A stretch of DNA of 44,523 bases from Clostridiales bacterium GWD2_32_19 (lineage in GTDB: Bacteria > Bacillota > Clostridia > Lachnospirales > UBA12420), in NCBI GenBank assembly GCA_001795385.1, contig MGOU01000015.1:1-44523 (forward strand). Direction: 5' to 3'. The notes under the pieces are model-generated. The model was not told where the DNA came from, searched no databases, and worked only from the letters and a program-made list of their open reading frames with translations. Position 1 is the stretch's first letter; each line of letters starts with the position of its first letter. Of the stretch, positions 27,207 through 35,575 are shown piece by piece. A program made the translations under genes and the position numbers.

Positions 27207-27956
27207 CTAGCGTCCAATATCCTCCCCCTCTTTTTTTATATACATTAAGTACTCTATATTCCCGTCGTTTCCTTTTATTGGTGACTCTATTATATCTTTT
27301 ACAAACATGTTTGATTTTACCATATATTTAATTATTTTGTCAACTGTTTTTTTTCGTACTTTTTCATCCTTCACAATACCCTTTTTATTCAAATTTCCTC
27401 TACCCACTTCAAACTGTGGCTTAATTAATGCAACCATTTCTCCTGAGTGCCCTATCATGTCTTTAATGTGGTCCATTATATTTGTTAGTGATGTAAATGA
27501 AACATCTATACATATAAAATCTATTGGGTCAAAGCTTTCCTTTTCTACATCCTTTATATTAGTTTTTTCCATACTAACCACTCTTATATCTTCAATCAAT
27601 TTAGAATCAAGTTGACTGTGACCTACATCGATTGCGTACACCTTACTCGCACCATTTTGCAACATACAATCTGTAAATCCCCCTGTAGATGCTCCAACAT
27701 CCATGCAAACCTTTCCTTTTAAATCTATCTTGAACTTGTTTAAAGCATCTTCAAGTTTATAACCTCCACGACTTACATACTTTTGAAGTTCTCCATGTAT
27801 CTTTATGTCTGCTGATTCGTCTACTTGTATACTTGACTTATCTATGTTTTTATTATCTATATAAACTTGTCCATTCTTTATGTAAACCTGAGCCTGCGCT
27901 CTGGATTTTGCAAACTCTCTTTCTACTAGTAGTACATCTATCCGTTTAATATTCAT
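27207..27956 (-). CDS. tlyA: TlyA-family rRNA 2'-O-methyltransferase
   Basis: 249 residues. An N-terminal S4 RNA-binding domain (about 1-60; RIDVLLVEREFAKSRAQAQ) precedes an FtsJ/RrmJ-like methyltransferase domain with the SAM-binding segment CMDVGASTGGFTDCMLQNGA near 83-102 and IDVSFTSL near 145. Homologues methylate cytidine 2'-OH in 16S and 23S rRNA and were first named hemolysin A. The ATG at 27956 is next to GAGGATGTG; the ATG seven codons earlier lies inside the dxs end with no ribosome site. It starts 7 nt after the dxs stop, a common clostridial arrangement. Confidence 0.92.
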   Translation of the reverse strand: MNIKRIDVLLVEREFAKSRAQAQVYIKNGQVYIDNKNIDKSSIQVDESADIKIHGELQKYVSRGGYKLEDALNKFKIDLKGKVCMDVGASTGGFTDCMLQNGASKVYAIDVGHSQLDSKLIEDIRVVSMEKTNIKDVEKESFDPIDFICIDVSFTSLTNIMDHIKDMIGHSGEMVALIKPQFEVGRGNLNKKGIVKDEKVRKKTVDKIIKYMVKSNMFVKDIIESPIKGNDGNIEYLMYIKKEGEDIGR

Positions 27957-27963
27957 CACATCC

Positions 27964-29865
27964 TCATTTTTTCTCATTTACAATATTACTTAAAATCCCA
28001 GTTCTGTCATTGATTATCTTTCCTGCTATTGTTTCTACATCCAAACCGTATTTATTATAAAGTTCCTCTGGTTTTCCATGCTCAATAAATGTTACTGGAA
28101 AGGCTAGTTTTGTTACCTCTATATCTTTTAGTAATTTATTTTCATTATAAAAATCTATAACTTTTGTACCTAATCCTCCATGTTCTATGTTATCCTCTAT
28201 TACATAAACTTTCTTAAACTTATTTCCTAACTCTAAAAGCATTTCATGGTCAATAGGGCTTACAAATCTAGCATTTACTAGCTCTGCTTGTACATTATTT
28301 TCCTTCAATTTTTCAGCTATATCTACTGCTTTACTTACCATTTTACCTGTAGCTATTATTACAATATTTTCTCCTTTAATCATTGTTTCCCATTTGCCGT
28401 ATTCTATTTTAGGGCTGATGTTTGATGAAATACCTGCCTGTCCCCTTGGATATCTTATCGCAATTGGTCCATTAAAGTCTGCAGCAAACTCAAGCATTTC
28501 TTCAAACTCATTTTTATCTTTAGGTACCATTATCGTCATATTTGGTATCGTTGATAAATATGACAAATCGAATACACCTTGATGAGTTTCCCCATCTTCA
28601 CCAACTATGCCTGCTCTATCAATACAAAATACCACAGGTAACTTTTGCATGCACACATCATGAATCATTTGGTCGTATCCTCTTTGCAAGAAAGTAGAAT
28701 ATACCGCAAAAAACGGTTTTAGACCAGCAGTTGCAATACCTGCTGCAAAAGTAACAGCATGTTGTTCTGCTATACCCACATCAAAAAATCTGTTTGGATA
28801 TTTTTCGGCAAACTTCTCTAATTTTGTACCTTCTGGCATTGCAGCTGTAATAGCCACAATTTTATCATTTTTTTCTGCTAGTTCTAGTAGCTTGCTTCCA
28901 AAAACTTGCGAATAAGTGGTACCACTTGAACTCGCAGTAGCTTTTCCTGTATCTATATCAAACGCACCTACACCATGAAATTTACAGGGTGCTTCTTCTG
29001 CTATTCCGTACCCTTTTCCTTTTATAGTCTTAACATGTATAAGCTTAGGACCTTTTAGTTTCTTTACCTTTTCAAATATATCAATCATTTCTTGTATATT
29101 ATGACCATCAACAGGACCTAAATAAGTTACCCCCATATCCTCAAAAAGTTTTCCTGGTATTATTAAACTTTCCAAGCTGCCTTGTGCGAGCTCCACAGTT
29201 TTTTTCATGTACTTTCCTACCTTAGGAATGCTCTCTATCCATTTCTCAACATTCAACTTAAAATCTGATGTTAATATACTTGTCCTTATTTTATTTAAAT
29301 AATTAGATATTCCACCGGTGTTTGGTGATATCGACATTTGATTATCATTTAGTATTACTATAACATTTGTATCTTTACTGCCAATATTATTAAGCGCTTC
29401 ATATGCTTGTCCGCCTGTAAGCGCGCCATCGCCTATAATGGCTATCACCTCATGTTTTTCCCCTAGTATATCCCTAGCCTCCGCCATACCTGAAGCAGCA
29501 GATATCGATGTCGATGTATGCCCCGTCTCAAATATATCGTGACAGCTTTCAGCCTTTTTAGGAAATCCACTCAACCCATTATATTGCCTTAATGTATCGA
29601 ATTTATCTTTCCGCTCAGTTAAAATCTTATGAGTATATGTCTGATGACCAACATCCCATATGAGTTTATCTACCGGCGAATTAAATACATAATGAAGCGC
29701 AATTGTAAGATCCACAACTCCAAGATTTGAAGCTAAATGCCCACCAGTTTTACTAACACATTCGATTATATGCTTTCTTAATTCCTCTGCTAAACCCACA
29801 AGTTCTGTCTTGTTCAGGTTCTTCAATTCACTAACATCATTTACCCGTTCTAAATATACACCCAT
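27964..29865 (-). CDS. dxs: 1-deoxy-D-xylulose-5-phosphate synthase
   Basis: 633 residues; first enzyme of the MEP isoprenoid pathway, joining pyruvate and glyceraldehyde 3-phosphate with thiamine diphosphate. Expected parts are visible: KTGGHLASNLGVVDLTIALH near 35-54, WDVGHQTYTHKILT near 65, the ThDP/Mg motif GDGALTGGQAYEALNN near 142-157, the transketolase pyrimidine domain with DVGIAEQHAVTFAAG, and DRAGIVGEDGETHQGVFD near 425. The ATG at 29865 follows AGGGGTGG; upstream in-frame starts lack such a site. tlyA follows. A terminator separates it from the lipoprotein gene upstream. Confidence 0.97.
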   Translation of the reverse strand: MGVYLERVNDVSELKNLNKTELVGLAEELRKHIIECVSKTGGHLASNLGVVDLTIALHYVFNSPVDKLIWDVGHQTYTHKILTERKDKFDTLRQYNGLSGFPKKAESCHDIFETGHTSTSISAASGMAEARDILGEKHEVIAIIGDGALTGGQAYEALNNIGSKDTNVIVILNDNQMSISPNTGGISNYLNKIRTSILTSDFKLNVEKWIESIPKVGKYMKKTVELAQGSLESLIIPGKLFEDMGVTYLGPVDGHNIQEMIDIFEKVKKLKGPKLIHVKTIKGKGYGIAEEAPCKFHGVGAFDIDTGKATASSSGTTYSQVFGSKLLELAEKNDKIVAITAAMPEGTKLEKFAEKYPNRFFDVGIAEQHAVTFAAGIATAGLKPFFAVYSTFLQRGYDQMIHDVCMQKLPVVFCIDRAGIVGEDGETHQGVFDLSYLSTIPNMTIMVPKDKNEFEEMLEFAADFNGPIAIRYPRGQAGISSNISPKIEYGKWETMIKGENIVIIATGKMVSKAVDIAEKLKENNVQAELVNARFVSPIDHEMLLELGNKFKKVYVIEDNIEHGGLGTKVIDFYNENKLLKDIEVTKLAFPVTFIEHGKPEELYNKYGLDVETIAGKIINDRTGILSNIVNEKK

Positions 29866-29903
29866 AAATCCACCCCTATCTTTGGTTAGCGTAAAAAGCA
29901 TGT

Positions 29904-29931
29904 AATAACCTGCACTTTAGCGCAGGTTATT
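29904..29931 (-). terminator. Terminator after the SurA-like lipoprotein gene
   Basis: AATAACCTGC (29904-29913) pairs with GCAGGTTATT (29922-29931), loop 8 nt, 6 nt past the stop. T-rich sequence follows only after a few bases, so it is a moderate terminator. Confidence 0.7.
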
Positions 29932-29937
29932 ATTATA

Positions 29938-30606
29938 TTATTTACCGATTATGTCAATTTTATTTAATTCTACATTATTTATCTCTATCTTATAATCCTT
30001 TTTCCATTCATCATACTTTTTGTTAAACAACTCGCTTTTTTTACTAACTGAATACTCTTCTTTCATCTGTTTTAATTCATCTTCTGAGATATTACTGGTG
30101 TCTGTAATTCCAGTTGCCTTCAAATATTCACTAAACATTTGGTCTGTTATTTGTATATTCTCAATTTCGCTATTATACAACTTTACTGCTATTATATTAT
30201 CATAAACAAACTTTTCTACAACTTCCTTTGGATATTTTCCCTCTTTTTCAGTTTGCCCTATGTACTGTTTAACCGCCTCATTTAACTGTTTTTCCTCTTT
30301 TTCATCTAATTTTATATTTTTTTGCTTTGCTATATTGGCTTGTATTTTAGTTCGTGTAACTGTATCAACTATACTGTTTTTTAGTAGTATTGCTGCATCT
30401 TCTCCATCTATCTTAGTTTCCCAAATATCTTCTCCGCCCTGCTTCTCGAAATATTCTTTACCTTTCATCAGATATAAATCAAACTCTTGTTTTGTAACAG
30501 CTTCATTATTAATTTTAATAATATAATCAGTACTTCCACAAGCATTAAGTATCATTACCATAAAACTTATAACTAATATATATATTACATTTCCTCTTCT
30601 TATCAT
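29938..30606 (-). CDS. SurA_N-like lipoprotein chaperone
   Basis: 222 residues. A lipoprotein signal (MIRRGNVIYILVISFMVMIL) ends in the lipobox LNAC, so the mature protein begins at Cys23 and is processed by Lgt and LspA. The remainder resembles the N-terminal helical domain of SurA/PrsA-type foldases: IIKINNEAVTKQEFDLYL, then helices ending in a conserved-looking SEYLKATGI region. There is no parvulin (PPIase) domain, so it would act only as a holdase or chaperone at the outer face of the membrane. GGGGGATTGGG precedes the ATG. Family call is moderate because the domain is mostly helical and divergent. Confidence 0.72.
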   Translation of the reverse strand: MIRRGNVIYILVISFMVMILNACGSTDYIIKINNEAVTKQEFDLYLMKGKEYFEKQGGEDIWETKIDGEDAAILLKNSIVDTVTRTKIQANIAKQKNIKLDEKEEKQLNEAVKQYIGQTEKEGKYPKEVVEKFVYDNIIAVKLYNSEIENIQITDQMFSEYLKATGITDTSNISEDELKQMKEEYSVSKKSELFNKKYDEWKKDYKIEINNVELNKIDIIGK

Positions 30607-30667
30607 CCCAATCCCCCATTTCCATTTCTATTTTATTCCTTATTACTAGTATATACAATTATAAAAA

Positions 30668-30692
30668 AAATTCAAGCGTTTTGCTTGAATTT
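30668..30692 (-). terminator. Terminator of the 155-residue gene
   Basis: AATTCAAGC/GCTTGAATT hairpin with 5-nt loop, followed by T8 on the minus strand. The stem core resembles that of the hairpin at 11266-11313. Confidence 0.85.
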
Positions 30693-30752
30693 AAAGTTAA
30701 GTTTTGGTTACAAAAATTTATTTACTCATTAGTGTTATTAAAGTATCATTTT

Positions 30753-31220
30753 TTATATTTTCATCTCTTTTAAGTGTATTCTTCTAAATAAACTCGGTGC
30801 ATAATATGCATCTCTCGGTTCTTCTAAAAAATATCTTCCCTGTAAATCTTCTTTATTATTTAATCCTCTGTATATCTCAAATGTTTCATCATCTAAGTTT
30901 ATTACATACACCCATTCATAATATGTATCATCATATATATTATGAATGGGTTCTCTCACTGAAATCTTCTTAATTCCCCTTTTTATATACTCATTTATTA
31001 TGATAAAAATATCGCTATTATCAGTTATTTGTTGGCTATATTCGATCTGACAAAAAATTTTCTCCAAGTGTTGTACATATTCTTCCTCATAAATTCTTTT
31101 CATTAATTTTATTGCCTCAATAATAATTTTTCCTGTATATTCAGGTTCAGCTTTTTTCTCTATTTCAATAAACTTTGTTTCACCACTTATGTATATTCCC
31201 CACAAACCTCTAATCGACAC
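30753..31220 (-). CDS. Hypothetical protein, 155 residues
   Basis: Function unknown. The start MSIRGLWGIYISG and the later WVYVINLDDETFEIYRGLNN plus GRYF resemble small proteins of phage or accessory regions whose members begin with a TRG..G motif and end with a FEVYRG-like strand; the resemblance is by eye. No membrane segment or signal. Start is GTG at 31220, 8 nt after AAGGAG. It is divergent from the XRE regulator gene and has its own terminator, so that regulator might control it. Confidence 0.6.
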   Translation of the reverse strand: MSIRGLWGIYISGETKFIEIEKKAEPEYTGKIIIEAIKLMKRIYEEEYVQHLEKIFCQIEYSQQITDNSDIFIIINEYIKRGIKKISVREPIHNIYDDTYYEWVYVINLDDETFEIYRGLNNKEDLQGRYFLEEPRDAYYAPSLFRRIHLKEMKI

Positions 31221-31284
31221 TGTAATCGCTCCTTTTTTTGAACTTTTAGTTCTTCATATTATATAATATTTGATTTTTAGGGCG

Positions 31285-31312
31285 TTGTCAAGAACATTTT
31301 GTTCTGTAATGT
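31285..31312 (+). promoter_or_regulatory. Candidate promoter and XRE operator
   Basis: The 15-bp palindrome AGAACATTTTGTTCT (31291-31305) lies between a TTGTCA box (31285-31290) and a TAATGT box (31307-31312), spaced 16 bp. It is in the divergent gap between the 155-residue gene and the XRE gene, a normal place for a self-regulating operator. Confidence 0.45.
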
Positions 31313-31395
31313 ATATTTAATACAAGGTTGATGTTATAATTCGATAAATAAAGAAAATACTAACTACTAGCTTATTTCACATCGGAGGAATTATT

Positions 31396-31740
31396 ATGTT
31401 TGGAGATCGAATTAAAACACTTCGCAAAGAAAACAATATGTCTCAAAAAGATTTATCTAATATACTCGGTGTTACAGATAGGTCTATTGGTTATTATGAA
31501 ACCGAACAACGCGTTCCTCCTCAAGATATATTGCAAAAATTAGCTGACTATTTTAATACATCCGTTGACTATATATTAGGCAGAACAAACATAAAAACTT
31601 CCCTTGTAAAGGAGTTAGAACCTGATCTTTGTGAAGCCTTCCAAATATTAAGTGAAGCCAATGGAAAATTATCTAAAAATGATAAAAAACTTATGACTGA
31701 ATTAATACGAACCTTTGTGCAGAACAAAAAAAGTAATTAA
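31396..31740 (+). CDS. XRE-family transcriptional regulator
   Basis: 114 residues. Residues about 5-60 form a Cro/CI-type helix-turn-helix: KTLRKENNMSQKDLSNILGV then TDRSIGYYETEQRVPP, with the usual ALADYF-like continuation and VDYILGR end. The C-terminal half (about 65-114) is helical and may mediate dimer formation. The strong CGGAGG site sits 8 nt before the ATG. It is monocistronic and ends in a long terminator shared with mfd. The divergent neighbour and the palindrome between them are likely targets. Confidence 0.85.
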   Translation: MFGDRIKTLRKENNMSQKDLSNILGVTDRSIGYYETEQRVPPQDILQKLADYFNTSVDYILGRTNIKTSLVKELEPDLCEAFQILSEANGKLSKNDKKLMTELIRTFVQNKKSN

Positions 31741-31788
31741 ACAATACAACAGGGACGGTTATAATATAACCGTCCCTGTTGTATTGTT
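31740..31788. terminator. Perfect 23-bp hairpin between XRE gene and mfd
   Basis: A 23-bp perfect stem with a 3-nt loop (31763-31765). Its core AGGGACGGTT/AACCGTCCCT matches the palindromes at 11324 and 11491. It touches the stop codons of both convergent genes and probably terminates both. Confidence 0.85.
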
Positions 31789-34700
31789 ACTCTATATTTT
31801 CCATTATCCCTGTCAATTCTTTAATTATCTCTTTTTCTACCTTGCCTTTTTCTATTACATATGTCAAGTATGCTTTTTTCATGTTTGTATAGCTTAGTTT
31901 TCTACTATGTTTTTTTATTATTTCAAGCAATTTCTCCATATCAAAACTTGCATCTTCATAAAAATCTATTATTATGTTTGTTCCTTTTTGTATGATTGAT
32001 CTTATTCCTACAATGCTCGCATGCGATTTCATTAGCGCTATATGCAGTAGATTGTACACAGAATCTGGTATATTACCATATCGGTCTTCTATTTCTTCCT
32101 CTATTTCACGCATATCTTCCAAACTTCTTATGCTCGCTATTTTCTTGTATATTTCTATCTTTTGCATTTCAACTTTTATAAAATTATCTGGAATATATGC
32201 ATTTACATTAATATCTATGCTTATGTCTTTCTTACTGAATGTTATCTCTCCTTTTAATTCTCTTACTGCTTCATCTAGTATTTTGTAATACATGTCATAA
32301 CCTACAGTCTCCATGTGCCCGTGTTGTTCAGAACCTAGCAGATTACCGGCTCCTCTTATCTCGAGGTCTCTCATAGCTATCTTAAAACCTGATCCTAGCT
32401 CAGTAAACTCTTTTATTGCATTAAGCCTCTTTTCAGCGGTGTCTTTTAATACCTTCTCTTTTTTATACATAAGATACGCATATGCTATTCTACTTGAACG
32501 ACCAACACGTCCACGCAATTGATACAGCTGTGCAAGGCCCATTTTATCCGCATCATGAATAATTATAGTATTTACATTTGGTATATCGAGTCCTGTTTCT
32601 ATTATTGATGTGGCTACAAGAACATCAATCTTACCTAATATAAATTCTTCCATTATCACTTCTAGTTCTCGCTTATTCATCTGTCCATGTGCATGCACTA
32701 TGTTTATTTCAGGCATTAGCCCCCTCAATTTTTCAGTTACTTGATTAATACTACCCACCCTGTTATACAAATAGTACACTTGCCCGCCACGCCCAACTTC
32801 TTTATATATCGCGTTTTTGACTAGCGTATCCTCGTGTTCTATTACATAAGTTTGTATTGGTTGCCTTTCACGTGGAGCCTCCTCGAGTATACTCATATCT
32901 CTTATACCCGAAAGACTCATATGTAATGTCCTCGGAATCGGAGTAGCAGACAGACTAAGAACATCTACATTTTTTTGTATGTTCTTTAGCTTTTCCTTTT
33001 GCAATACTCCAAAACGTTGTTCTTCATCTATTACTATTAGACCAAGGTCTTTAAATTTTATATCTTGTGACAATATTCTATGCGTACCTATTAATAAATC
33101 TGATAGACCGTTTTCCATCTTTTTTATTGCTTCTTTTTGTTCTTTTGCACTTCTAAATCTAGACAAATGCTCTATCTTTACAGGGAAATCTTTCATTCTT
33201 TCCGTAAATGTCTTGAAATGTTGTTCAACTAATATAGTAGTAGGAGCGAGTATTGCAACTTGCTTACCATCCTGAAGAGACTTAAATGCGGCTCTAATTG
33301 CGACTTCTGTCTTTCCGTATCCTACATCCCCACAAAGCAGTCTATCCATAACTCTAGTACTTTCCATGTCTTTCTTGATTTCTTCGATTGCAACCAGCTG
33401 ATCATCGGTTTCTATATAAGGAAATTCGTCTTCAAATCGAACTTGCCACTCGTTATCTTGGCTAAATGCATATCCTTGTATTTTTTGTCTCTCGGCATAA
33501 AGCTTCACAAGCTTTTCTGCTAAGTCTGCAACAGATTTTTTAACTTTTTGCTTTGTATTCTTCCATTCTGCCGTATCCAGTTTATTAACTTTAGGCCCTT
33601 TTCCTTCTGAACCTATATACTTTTGTATATAATCCATTTGACTTATGCTTATATATAAGGAACCACCATCTCTATACTCTATCTTTATATAATCTTTTAC
33701 TGTATCTTCAACCGTTATCTTCTCTATACCCTTGTATATTCCTATTCCATGCTGATCATGTACAACATAATCTCCAAGTTTCAAATCTGTAAAACTTTCT
33801 ATCTTTTTACCTTTTGTCTTACGTGTTTTTCTATTTTTCTTGTTTGATTCCACAAAGATATCATACTCAGAAAGTACTACAAATTTAATTTCTGGATATT
33901 CAAAACCTGTGTTAAGATTACCTTTAGCTAAGTAAATAGCCCCAGCATCTAGCTTTTCATCTTCTTGTAAAATTTCATTTACATTAAAACCTCGTCCTCT
34001 TAATTCCTCTTTCATATTATTCATACTTGTCGCATTTCTAGTATACAAAACAATACAATAATTCATATCCTTATAATGTTTGAGGTTATCATCTAGTACT
34101 TTAAAATTTTTACTAAATGAATCTATTGATTTTACTTTCATGTTTACTTCTTGTTCTCCCCCTGCTAGTTGTCCATCACCATAAAGTAATGTCATGTTTA
34201 TCAAATTATATTTATTTAGAATTTCTATAGCGTCCTCATATTTATACCTGATATTGAGTTGCGATGGTAAAATAGCACCTTGCAGTAGCCTCTCTTTCAT
34301 AATATCCGTGAAGCTATTGTACTCTATTTCGCACTTTTGTTTTACTTTCATAGGCTCATCTAAAAACACCAATGGAGATGTCGAAAAATAACTTAAAATA
34401 TTTGTTAGTTCACTGTCATCATATAAATAATTAACAAGCTTTTCCGAATGCGTTAATCTAAAACTATTTTTCAAGGTATCAATCATAATATTAATATCTT
34501 TCGTAGGTGTATTACTATCTCTTTCTTGCTTTATCTTTTCTATCGCTTTATCCAGTCTTTCCTTATCAAACACTATGTCTTTTGCTGGGTTTATTATCGC
34601 TTTATCTAGTTTCTCTAAAGACCTTTGTGTATCTGGGTTTACTTCGCGTATAGAATCAATATCATCATCCCAAAATTCTATACGTAACATATTATTTGCC

Positions 34701-35257
34701 GCCACAGGGTATATGTCTACTATGCCCCCACGAACTGCAAATTCGCCCTTACTCTCAACCATCTCCGCTCTTTCATATCCCATATATATAAGTTCGCTTA
34801 TAAACTTCTCAAACTCAACTTTATCACCTACAGCTATACTTTTTACATATTTTTCAAATTTCTCTCTCCTAACAATCTTATCAAGTAAAGCATCAGCAGA
34901 CATTATAATTATGCAAGGCTTATCAGACATCAAAACATTCATAACTTCTATTCTCTTATCTATTATGTCAAAACTATACGCCTCTGCATTGTAAAAAAAC
35001 ACATCCTTACATGGATACATTCTAACATTTTCAATACCAAAGTTTTTAATGTCTTCGTATATTCTTTTTACATTCAACTCATTGCTCGTAAGTATTACAC
35101 ATGATTTTTTCGTATGCTCATAGAGCGCAGAAATAAGATGTGCTTTTGCAGAACCAAGCACACCATTTATCGTAATCGGGAATTTATTTTCAGTTATTTT
35201 TTCGTTTATTTTCTTATACTCCTTAAGATTGTTTATTTCATTTAACACTACTTGCAA
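31787..35257 (-). CDS. mfd: Transcription-repair coupling factor Mfd
   Basis: 1156 residues. UvrB-like N-terminal domains (about 1-320), then the CarD-like RNA polymerase interaction domain with KLGDYVVHDQHGIGIYKG near 490, the RecG-like translocase with Walker A GDVGYGKTEVA near 640, the DEEQRFG box near 745 and later helicase motifs (SATPIPRTL, ETGLDIPN, QLRGRVGRS), and a C-terminal TRCF domain. Mfd removes stalled RNA polymerase at lesions and recruits UvrA. Start is TTG at 35257 after AGAGGTGATG; no closer ATG fits. A sigma-A promoter lies about 150 nt upstream. pth, its common neighbour, is missing. Confidence 0.96.
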   Translation of the reverse strand: MQVVLNEINNLKEYKKINEKITENKFPITINGVLGSAKAHLISALYEHTKKSCVILTSNELNVKRIYEDIKNFGIENVRMYPCKDVFFYNAEAYSFDIIDKRIEVMNVLMSDKPCIIIMSADALLDKIVRREKFEKYVKSIAVGDKVEFEKFISELIYMGYERAEMVESKGEFAVRGGIVDIYPVAANNMLRIEFWDDDIDSIREVNPDTQRSLEKLDKAIINPAKDIVFDKERLDKAIEKIKQERDSNTPTKDINIMIDTLKNSFRLTHSEKLVNYLYDDSELTNILSYFSTSPLVFLDEPMKVKQKCEIEYNSFTDIMKERLLQGAILPSQLNIRYKYEDAIEILNKYNLINMTLLYGDGQLAGGEQEVNMKVKSIDSFSKNFKVLDDNLKHYKDMNYCIVLYTRNATSMNNMKEELRGRGFNVNEILQEDEKLDAGAIYLAKGNLNTGFEYPEIKFVVLSEYDIFVESNKKNRKTRKTKGKKIESFTDLKLGDYVVHDQHGIGIYKGIEKITVEDTVKDYIKIEYRDGGSLYISISQMDYIQKYIGSEGKGPKVNKLDTAEWKNTKQKVKKSVADLAEKLVKLYAERQKIQGYAFSQDNEWQVRFEDEFPYIETDDQLVAIEEIKKDMESTRVMDRLLCGDVGYGKTEVAIRAAFKSLQDGKQVAILAPTTILVEQHFKTFTERMKDFPVKIEHLSRFRSAKEQKEAIKKMENGLSDLLIGTHRILSQDIKFKDLGLIVIDEEQRFGVLQKEKLKNIQKNVDVLSLSATPIPRTLHMSLSGIRDMSILEEAPRERQPIQTYVIEHEDTLVKNAIYKEVGRGGQVYYLYNRVGSINQVTEKLRGLMPEINIVHAHGQMNKRELEVIMEEFILGKIDVLVATSIIETGLDIPNVNTIIIHDADKMGLAQLYQLRGRVGRSSRIAYAYLMYKKEKVLKDTAEKRLNAIKEFTELGSGFKIAMRDLEIRGAGNLLGSEQHGHMETVGYDMYYKILDEAVRELKGEITFSKKDISIDINVNAYIPDNFIKVEMQKIEIYKKIASIRSLEDMREIEEEIEDRYGNIPDSVYNLLHIALMKSHASIVGIRSIIQKGTNIIIDFYEDASFDMEKLLEIIKKHSRKLSYTNMKKAYLTYVIEKGKVEKEIIKELTGIMENIE

Positions 35258-35405
35258 AAGTCATCACCTCTATGTGATTGTTTATTATTTTCGCTATCTG
35301 TTTCCTTACACTCAAACTCTACATTTTCTACAATATTTAACAGTTCATTAAGGTCATTATAATCCTTTTGAGTTCACATTCCATATAATCTACCAACATT
35401 CTTAT

Positions 35406-35434
35406 ATTATAATATACTTTTTTAAAATTTACAA
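35406..35434 (-). promoter_or_regulatory. Probable sigma-A promoter for mfd
   Basis: Minus strand TTGTAA (35434-35429), 17 bp, TATAAT (35411-35406). The -10 box is perfect and the spacing ideal. Confidence 0.65.
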
Positions 35435-35442
35435 TACAACTT

Positions 35443-35511
35443 AACAAGAATCACGAGAAACGCACGAATTTTTCATTTCCCTTATTGCATGTTTACACTC
35501 TAATTATTGGG
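35443..35511. repeat. 69-bp direct repeat, copy A
   Basis: Matches 37196-37264 in the same orientation with three mismatches (core CACGAGAAACGCACGAATTT). The two copies enclose the prepilin-like gene. Confidence 0.92.
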
Positions 35512-35575
35512 TTCAATCAATCACCTCTATCTGTCATTGCGACATCCTAAGACTTGGTTTTTGTATATGCTTTTT

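Larger units (their letters stand above)
35258..35575. other. Gap upstream of mfd: short open stretch, promoter, repeat
   Basis: A 39-codon open stretch on the minus strand (ending at 35254, reading ...DYNDLNELLNIVEN...) overlaps the mfd start but has no start codon; it may be a remnant. Beyond it are the mfd promoter (35406-35434), one copy of the 69-bp repeat (35443-35511) and a partial palindrome arm (35532-35542). No complete gene is visible. Confidence 0.55.

Noticed and set aside
29866-29937. OLE-type large RNA near dxs
   Set aside because: OLE RNA lies upstream of dxs in some Firmicutes, but only a 70-bp gap with a terminator is found here.
35254-35373. 39-codon open stretch before mfd, perhaps a pth or other remnant
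   Set aside because: No start codon, a stop just upstream, and no recognisable family; noted only in the gap entry.
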